Assembly: GCF_049856175.1 (NCBI RefSeq)
Contig: NZ_JBNDNA010000006.1
Span: 62,001 to 126,000 of the forward strand
Reading direction: 5' to 3'
Length of the DNA: 64,000 nucleotides
Source of the DNA: JB111 sp049856175
Lineage (GTDB): Bacteria; Actinomycetota; Actinomycetes; Actinomycetales; Actinomycetaceae
Position 1 is the stretch's first letter; each line of letters starts with the position of its first letter. Below, in pieces: positions 57,012 to 64,000 of the stretch. The notes under the pieces are model-generated. The model was not told the DNA's origin. It ran no database searches and worked only from the letters and a program-made list of their open reading frames with translations. A program made the translations under genes and the position numbers.

Positions 57012-59029
57012 CTACGTCGTCGTGGCGAGCCGGCGAAGGGCCGCGCGCACGACCTCGCCGTCCCTCGTCGGCCACATCGGTGGCAGCGAGGCCCGCAGGT
57101 AGCCGCCGTACCTGGCGGTGACGAGCCGCGGGTCGAGGACGGCGACGACACCACGGTCGGAGGTGGCGCGGACGAGCCGGCCGACACCCTGGGCCAGCAG
57201 CAGCGCGGCATGGGTGGCGGAGACCGCCATGAACCCGCTCGTACCACGAGCCTGGGCGACCTCGCTGCGCGCCTGCGCGATCGGGTCGTCGGGCCGCGGG
57301 AAGGGGATCCGGTCGATGACGACGAGGCGGTTGGCCCGGCCCGGCACGTCCACGCCCTGCCAGAGCGACAGGGTGCCGAACAGGCAGGCGTCGTCGTCGG
57401 CGGCGAAGGCCTCGACGAGGGCGGGCAGGGAGTCCTCGCCCTGGCAGAGCACGCGCAGGTCCGTGCGGTCGCGGACGACCTCGGCGGCCTCCTCGGCCCC
57501 CCGCCTCGAGGAGAACAGGCCGAGCGCACCCCCGCCGGAGGCCGTGACGAGGTCGACGAGCTCGGCGCGGGTCGCCTCGGCGGTCCCGTCCCGGCCGGGG
57601 GGCGGCAGGTGCGTCGGCGTGTAGAGGATGGCCTGCCGGCCGTAGTCGAACGGTGAGCCGACGTCGACGCCGTCCCACTGCGCGCCGCGCGAGAGGCCGA
57701 GCTGGGTCGCGATCGGGGCGAGCTCGCCGCCGAGCGTGAGCGTCGCCGACGTCGCGACGACGCCCCGGTCGTCCCACAGGTGCGTGGCCGCGCGCTCCGC
57801 GACCTCGACCGGGGCGAGCTGGAGGCGCGGCGGGTCGAGCTCGTCGCGGCCCCGGTCGCACCACATGACGTCGGCGCGCGCGGCGACGCCGCCCGAGACG
57901 AACCGCTCGCACACCTCGGCGAGGACGACGGCGGCCGACCGCGCCGCCACGCGCCCGCCGGCCCCGTCGGGCGAGCCCGCCTCCCCGGCCAGCGACCGGG
58001 CGGCCTCGGTGGCGGCGGACCCGACGAGGGCCACGACGCCGCCGAGCAGCTCGCCCGGGCCGTCGGGCATGCGGCCGGCGGGCAGGACCTCGAGGGCGCC
58101 GCGCAGGTCGCCGGCGGCCCGCGTGAGGTCCTCGGCGGCGCCGTTCTCGGCGCGCACGACCCGCGCCACGCGCTCGACGACGCCGACGCTCAGCTCGACG
58201 GTGCCCTGGCTGCGCAGACGGCCGGCGAGCTCGTGCGCCTCGTCCACGACGAGGACGTCGTGCTCGGGCAGCACGCCCGGCGAGCCTGTGGCGGCGATGC
58301 CGAGCATGGCGTGGTTGGTGACGACCACGTCGGCGGCGGCCGCCTTCTCGCGGGCGAGGACGGCGAAGCACTCGTTCCACTGCGGGCACGACCGGCCGAG
58401 GCACTCGAGCCGGGTGACCGAGACATGCCGCCACGCGCGGTCGGAGACGCCCGGCAGGAGCTCGTCGCGGTCCCCGCTCTCGCTGCTCGCCGCGAACTCC
58501 CGGGCGCGCACGACCTGCTCACCGAGCGGGCCGCGCGCACCCTGCCCGGCGGGTGCGGTCGTCGCGGGCGCGGCGAGCAGGGTCGGCTCCTCCTCCTCGG
58601 GGTAGCCGCCGTCGACCTTGTGCCGGCACACGTAGTTGTGCCAGCCCTTGAGCAGGGCGATCTCGGGGCGGGTGCCCGTGCGCTCCTTGACGGCGTCGGC
58701 CACGGCGGGGGCGTCCTTGGTGAGCACCTGGCGCTGGAGCGCGAGCGTCGCGGTCGAGACGACGGCGCGCTCGCCGGCGGCGACGGCGTGGGTCATCACG
58801 GGCGCGAGGTACCCGAACGACTTGCCCGTCCCGGTCCCGGCCTGGACGAGCAGCCGCTCGCCGCCCGCGACGGCCCGGGCCACGCGCCGGGTCATCTCGC
58901 GCTGACCGTGGCGCCGGCTGCCGCCGGAGCCGGTGACGACGGCGTCGAGCACGTCGAGCGCGCGCGCCTCGTCCTCGGCGCCCTCGGCGGGTCCGTGCGC
59001 GTCGGCGCCATCGGTCGCCTCCTGCGCGC

Positions 59030-59033
<4 letters not shown>
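57012..59033 (-). CDS. DinG/XPD-like ATP-dependent DNA helicase
   Basis: Superfamily 2 iron-sulfur helicase of 673 aa. Walker A is VQAGTGTGKSFGYLAPVM. Four cysteines that can hold a 4Fe-4S cluster lie in NYVCRHK, RLECLGRSC and NECFAVL. The DEAH box is VLVVDEAHELAGRL, and the C-terminal motifs are LFGTLSLWQGVDVPG and LAQGVGRLVRATSDRG. The role is in DNA repair or R-loop removal. GTG 59033 overlaps the hflX stop, so the two are co-translated. Confidence 0.93.
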
Positions 59034-60526
<1,493 letters not shown>

Positions 60527-60612
60527 GTGGTCCTTCGTCTCGGGGACGTCCATGGTCCCACGGTCCGGCGCCGCCCCCAAGGAGTTTCGCCGTGGGCTGT
60601 GGACGGCCTGGG

Positions 60613-60618
60613 TACGGT
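60613..60618 (+). promoter_or_regulatory. -10 element TACGGT of the RsmC-like gene
   Basis: TACGGT lies 7 nt before GTG 60626 with no ribosome binding site, the leaderless pattern. Confidence 0.5.
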
Positions 60619-60625
60619 GGCGCCT

Positions 60626-61258
60626 GTGGACGCCGCGCACTACTTCTCCCCCGACGACACGGCGCCCGCCGACCTGCGCAGCCGTGACGTCACCCTGCGC
60701 GGCCGGCCGCACACCGTGACGACGGGCGGCTCGGTCTTCTCCGCCGGCGGCCTGGACAAGGCCACGGCCGTCCTCCTCGAGGAGGTCCCGGACCCGCCGC
60801 CCGCCGGCACGCTGCTCGACCTGGGCTGCGGCTGGGGGCCGATCGCGCTCGCCCTGGCCGACGCCTCGCCGGGCGCGGACGTCCTCGCCGTCGACGTCAA
60901 CCGACGCGCGCTCGACCTCACCGCCCGCAACGCGGGCTCCGCCGGACACGGGCGGACCCTCGCGCTGTCCCCGGACGACGCGCTGGACCGGCTGGGGCCG
61001 GACGGGCGGGTCGACGCGATCTGGTCCAACCCGCCCGTGCGGGTCGGCAAGCAGGCTCTGCACGACCTGCTCGACCTGTGGCTGCCCCGCCTCGCCCCCG
61101 GCGCCCTCGCGCACCTCGTGGTGGGCAAGAACCTCGGTGCGGACTCGCTGCACCGGTGGCTCGCCGACGAACGCGGCTGGGCGGTGGAGCGCCTCGGCAG
61201 CTCGAAGGGCTTCCGGATCCTCGTCGTCGCCGGCCGGGCGGCCGCCGGCGTCTCCTGA
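60626..61258 (+). CDS. class I methyltransferase, RsmC/small-domain type
   Basis: A 210-aa SAM-dependent methyltransferase. The SAM motif is TLLDLGCGWGPIALALADAS, the acidic motif VLAVDVNRRALDL and the base-methylation motif IWSNPPVRVGK, which indicates N-methylation of a nucleic-acid base as in RsmC (16S rRNA G1207). Only one domain is present, against two in enteric RsmC, so the target may differ. It diverges from hflX and is convergent with dapF. Confidence 0.88.
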   Translation: MDAAHYFSPDDTAPADLRSRDVTLRGRPHTVTTGGSVFSAGGLDKATAVLLEEVPDPPPAGTLLDLGCGWGPIALALADASPGADVLAVDVNRRALDLTARNAGSAGHGRTLALSPDDALDRLGPDGRVDAIWSNPPVRVGKQALHDLLDLWLPRLAPGALAHLVVGKNLGADSLHRWLADERGWAVERLGSSKGFRILVVAGRAAAGVS

Positions 61259-61298
61259 TCCCGCCGCCGATCCGGCCACCGGTCGGCGCCGGTCCGGC

Positions 61299-61318
61299 GG
61301 GCGGCGCGCGGGCCGCCC
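61299..61318. terminator. hairpin between convergent methyltransferase and dapF genes
   Basis: GGGCGGC and GCCGCCC arms with a 6-nt loop lie in the 64-bp gap between two convergent stops and may serve both. Confidence 0.5.
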
Positions 61319-61322
61319 CGTC

Positions 61323-62267
61323 TCAGCGCAGCGTGAGATCGCCGAGCAGGACCGCCGGTCCGGTCAGCGTGACCTCGCCGTCGGGCGCGATGTCGACGTG
61401 CACGGTGCCGCCCGGCACGGACACGCGCCACCGGTCGGGGGCGCCGGCACCCGCCCACGCGCGAACGGCGACCGCCGCCGCGCAGCAGCCGGTCCCGCAG
61501 GAGCGGGTCTCCCCCACCCCGCGTTCGAGCACCCGCATGGTCAGGGTGCCGACCCGGCCGTGCGCGCCGACCTCCTCCACACCGGGCACGACGAGCTCGA
61601 GGTTCGTTCCCTCGGGTGGCTCGGGCGCGTACTCGACCTCGCCGAGCGCGAGCCGGGCTCCGGCGAGGTCCTCGGTGCTCGGCAGCGCGACCACGGTGTG
61701 GGGGTTGGGCATCGTCACCCGCAGCCCGCCGCGGGTCCCGGGCAGGCCGGGCACGACGACGGCGACGTCGGTCCCCTCGGCGAGCGCCCGGTCGCCGCCG
61801 GGCAACCCGAAGCGCCCCATCGCGACGGCGTACTCCTCGCCGACGAGCCGGACCTCCCGCACACCGCCGCGGGTCCCGACCCGGACGGTCTGACCGTGCT
61901 CGAGCCGGACGTGGCCGCGGTCGCGCAGGTGGGCGACGAACACGCGCACGCCGTTGCCGCACATCTCGGCGACCGAGCCGTCGGCGTTGCGATAGTCCAT
62001 GAACCAGGTCACGCCCGGCTCCTCGGCGGCGATGCGTGCGGCGGCCGGGTCGCTCGCTGCGAGCGCCTCGGTGCGGACGACCCGGATGACGCCGTCGCCG
62101 CCGATCCCGCCGCGCCGGTCGGCGAGCGCGCGGACCTGCTCGGGCGTGAGGTCCGTGGCCGCATCCGGGTCGTCGAGCAGCACGAAGTCGTTCTCAGTCC
62201 CGTGGCCGAGCGTGACCGTGGTCCCGCGGAGCCGGTTCAGGGCGGTGCGGCGGTCGTCGGGAGTCAT
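61323..62267 (-). CDS. dapF: diaminopimelate epimerase
   Basis: Cofactor-free racemase of 314 aa that makes meso-DAP, here probably for lysine. The two catalytic cysteines are Cys103 in SVAEMCGNGVRVF and Cys257 in TRSCGTGCCAAAV, and TLGHGTENDFVLLDDPD opens the fold. The ATG has TACGCT 6 nt upstream, so it can be transcribed apart from miaBA. Because MurE lacks the DAP-type motif, DAP is likely only a lysine precursor. Confidence 0.96.
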   Translation of the reverse strand: MTPDDRRTALNRLRGTTVTLGHGTENDFVLLDDPDAATDLTPEQVRALADRRGGIGGDGVIRVVRTEALAASDPAAARIAAEEPGVTWFMDYRNADGSVAEMCGNGVRVFVAHLRDRGHVRLEHGQTVRVGTRGGVREVRLVGEEYAVAMGRFGLPGGDRALAEGTDVAVVVPGLPGTRGGLRVTMPNPHTVVALPSTEDLAGARLALGEVEYAPEPPEGTNLELVVPGVEEVGAHGRVGTLTMRVLERGVGETRSCGTGCCAAAVAVRAWAGAGAPDRWRVSVPGGTVHVDIAPDGEVTLTGPAVLLGDLTLR

Positions 62268-62273
62268 GTCCCC

Positions 62274-62279
62274 AGCGTA
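62274..62279 (-). promoter_or_regulatory. -10 element TACGCT of dapF
   Basis: TACGCT lies 6 nt before the ATG at 62267 on the minus strand, inside the miaA-dapF gap, with no ribosome binding site. Confidence 0.6.
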
Positions 62280-62313
62280 GGTCGACCCGTGACCGGCACG
62301 AGGACGGCGCCCG

Positions 62314-63369
62314 TCAGGGCTGCCCGAGCGCCCGCCAGGCCTGACCCACCACGGTGGCGGCGGCCACGACCAGTTCGGGGTCGGCGGGCACCCAGGTGAT
62401 GCGGGTGTCGCGGCGGAACCAGGTCTCCTGCCGGCGCGCGAGCCGACGGGTGGAGCGGGCGATCGCGGCCGGCAGGTCGGCGAGCGGGAGCTCGCCCCTC
62501 AGGTGGGCGAGCGCCTCGACGTAGCCGACGGCGCGCGCGGCGGTCCGGCCCAGGCCGGCCGCGTCGAGGGCCCGGGTCTCCTCGACGAGCCCGCCCGCGA
62601 CCATGGCGTTCGCGCGCGTCTCGATGCGGGCATCGAGCTGCTCACGGGGGACGTCGATCGCCACCTGGACGGTCGGCCGGAGGTAGCGCGGGGGGCGGGA
62701 GCGGGCGGAGAACGGCTCCCCGGTGAGCTCGATGACCTCCAGCGCGCGCACGGTGCGGCGCACGTTCGCCGGATCCATGTCCGCGGCGGCGTCGGGGTCG
62801 GCCTCGGCGAGCTCGGCGAACAGGGCGGCCGCGCCGATCCGCTCGGCCCGTTCCTCGATCGCGGTACGGACGTCGGGGTCGGTGGGGGGCAGCTCGACGT
62901 CGTCGAGCAGCGCCCGCAGGTACAGGCCGGACCCACCCACGACGACGGGCCGACGGCCACGGGCGATGATCGCGTCCATGTCGGCCCGCGCGGCGCGCTG
63001 GTAGGCGGCGACGGAGGCGACGTCCGACGGTGAGAGCACGTCGATCTGGTGGTGCACGAGCCCGCGTCGCTGATCGGCGGGCAGCTTCGCGGTACCGATG
63101 TCCATGCCGCGGTAGAGCTGGGCGGCGTCGGCGGAGACGATCTCGTAGAGCTCGGGGGCGCCGAGCGCGAGCTCGGCGGCGAACTGCTCCGCGAGGTCGA
63201 GGGCGAGCTCGGACTTGCCGGTCGCGGTCGGCCCGACGACGGCGACGACGAACCCCTCGGCGACCGGGCGGTCGGCGGACGTCTCCGCGCCGCCGTCCGT
63301 GGGGACCCCCGCCGACCCGTCGCGGGACGGTCGGGCCGTGCTCCCCTCGTCGGTCGTGGCCCCGCCCAT
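62314..63369 (-). CDS. miaA: tRNA dimethylallyltransferase
   Basis: Transfers the isopentenyl group to A37 of tRNAs reading UNN codons; MiaB then adds methylthio. The 351-aa protein has P-loop VVGPTATGKSELALDLAEQF, EIVSADAAQLYRGMDIGTAK, VVVGGSGLYLRALLDDVELP and the C-terminal RRLARRQETWFRRD. About 50 hydrophilic residues precede the P-loop domain, so a later start is possible. I take ATG 63369, 2 bp after the miaB stop. Confidence 0.93.
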   Translation of the reverse strand: MGGATTDEGSTARPSRDGSAGVPTDGGAETSADRPVAEGFVVAVVGPTATGKSELALDLAEQFAAELALGAPELYEIVSADAAQLYRGMDIGTAKLPADQRRGLVHHQIDVLSPSDVASVAAYQRAARADMDAIIARGRRPVVVGGSGLYLRALLDDVELPPTDPDVRTAIEERAERIGAAALFAELAEADPDAAADMDPANVRRTVRALEVIELTGEPFSARSRPPRYLRPTVQVAIDVPREQLDARIETRANAMVAGGLVEETRALDAAGLGRTAARAVGYVEALAHLRGELPLADLPAAIARSTRRLARRQETWFRRDTRITWVPADPELVVAAATVVGQAWRALGQP

Positions 63370-63371
63370 GC

Positions 63372-64000
63372 TCAGGCCCGCCTGAGGGTCGGCATGCCGA
63401 GGGACACCGGCTGGCCGAGCGCGGTCGCGCCGCCGTGATCGTGCCCGCCGCTCTCGCGCGCCTCCCACGCGTCCCCGGCCCGCGTGCGGCGCACGGCGAA
63501 CGTGCCGCCCGTCAGCGCCGAGTCCGCCACGAGGTGGTGGGGCGCGCCGTGGGTGACTCTCGCGGTGACCATGTCCCCGGGCCGCGGCCGGTCGACCTCG
63601 GCGAGGTTGTCCGGCAGGGCCACGTGGACGAGACGGTTGTCGGCCGCCCGACCGGTGACGCGTCCGGTCGCGGCGTCCTTGGCGCCCTCGCCCTCGGCGA
63701 CGAGGACCTCGACGGTGCGTCCTTCCTGCTCCTGGCCCAGCTCGGTCGAGATCCGGCGCTGCAGGTCGGTGAGGCGCTGGTAGCGCTCGGTGACGACCTC
63801 GGCGGGCACCTGGTCGGGGTAGTCCGCCGCCGGGGTGCCCGGGCGGCGCGAGTACTGGAAGGTGAACGCCGAGGAGAACCGGGAGGCCTCGACGACCTCG
63901 AGCGTGGCGGCGAAGTCCTCCTCCGTCTCGCCCGGGAACCCGACGATGAGGTCGGTGGTGATGGCGGCGTCCGGCATCGCTGCACGCACGCGGTCGAGGA
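63372..64000 (-). CDS. miaB: tRNA-i6A37 methylthiotransferase MiaB, C-terminal part
   Basis: Only about 209 C-terminal residues lie in the window; the radical-SAM cysteines are beyond its edge. The visible part has AAITTDLIVGFPGETEEDFA, FTFQYSRRPGTPAADYPDQV and the TRAM domain region (EGRTVEVLVAEGEG to DMVTARVTHGAPHHLVADS). It introduces the methylthio group at position 37 after MiaA. miaA follows immediately, as is usual. Confidence 0.93.
   Translation of the reverse strand, partial: LDRVRAAMPDAAITTDLIVGFPGETEEDFAATLEVVEASRFSSAFTFQYSRRPGTPAADYPDQVPAEVVTERYQRLTDLQRRISTELGQEQEGRTVEVLVAEGEGAKDAATGRVTGRAADNRLVHVALPDNLAEVDRPRPGDMVTARVTHGAPHHLVADSALTGGTFAVRRTRAGDAWEARESGGHDHGGATALGQPVSLGMPTLRRA

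Overview
The window is very GC-rich and codes almost wall to wall with C/G-ended codons. It carries the gene neighbourhoods typical of an actinobacterium: the division and cell-wall (dcw) cluster from mraZ to divIVA without ftsA, hisD/C/B/H-priA, infC-rpmI-rplT, lexA/LysM/nrdR, and miaB-miaA-dapF/hflX. The MurE specificity motif is DDPH instead of DNPR. Together with DivIVA, SepF and YggT this points to a member of the Micrococcales (a Cellulomonas- or Georgenia-like organism with L-Lys or L-Orn in its peptidoglycan). The genus is an inference. No rRNA, tRNA, CRISPR array, prophage or intact insertion sequence was seen.

Layout. 0-2.9 kb: an ABC-F ATPase, an internally deleted methyltransferase and a DUF488 protein. 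2.9-6 kb (minus): trmH-family methyltransferase, rplT, rpmI and infC behind a structured leader; infC starts at AUC and has a long low-complexity tail. 6-15.1 kb (minus): SseB, priA, hisH, a hypothetical gene, hisB and hisC, then hisD, with a DUF952 gene and a RecQ-phosphoribosyltransferase helicase inserted between hisC and hisD on the plus strand. 15.2-20.9 kb: DinB-fold and S4 proteins (plus), then SRPBCC protein, dnaE and GNAT (minus). 20.8-41.7 kb (minus): rluD, lspA, divIVA, yggT, sepF, pgeF, ftsZ, ftsQ, murC, murG, ftsW, murD, mraY, murF, murE, ftsI, ftsL, rsmH and mraZ, a near-continuous dcw operon with many 1-8 bp overlaps. It begins at mraZ under three MraZ boxes and has an mraW-type structured RNA between mraZ and rsmH. 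42-50.4 kb: DUF3040, DNA polymerase IV, spermidine-synthase-like protein, cold-shock protein, MFS transporter, PAC2 protein and HelD. 50.4-54.4 kb: serA, a non-coding stretch rich in repeats and hairpins, then nrdR, LysM protein and lexA around a three-box SOS control region. 54.4-55.8 kb: an accessory patch with a frameshifted IS5-type transposase remnant, a 50-bp near-perfect palindrome, and a membrane-protein/XRE-regulator pair. 55.8-64 kb: ldh, DinG-like helicase, hflX, a small methyltransferase, dapF, miaA and partial miaB.

A theme across the window is leaderless transcription. At least fourteen starts lie exactly 6 or 7 nt downstream of a TANNNT or GANNNT hexamer and most have no recognisable Shine-Dalgarno sequence. 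In one case a single 10-bp palindrome supplies the -10 element of two divergent leaderless genes. The window is mainly conserved core genome. The best candidates for a second look are the accessory patch at 54.4-55.8 kb, the structured non-coding DNA downstream of serA, the mraZ-rsmH RNA element, the shared palindromic promoter, and several unusual proteins (ABC-F with a disrupted second Walker A motif, IF3, LspA and NrdR with long tails).
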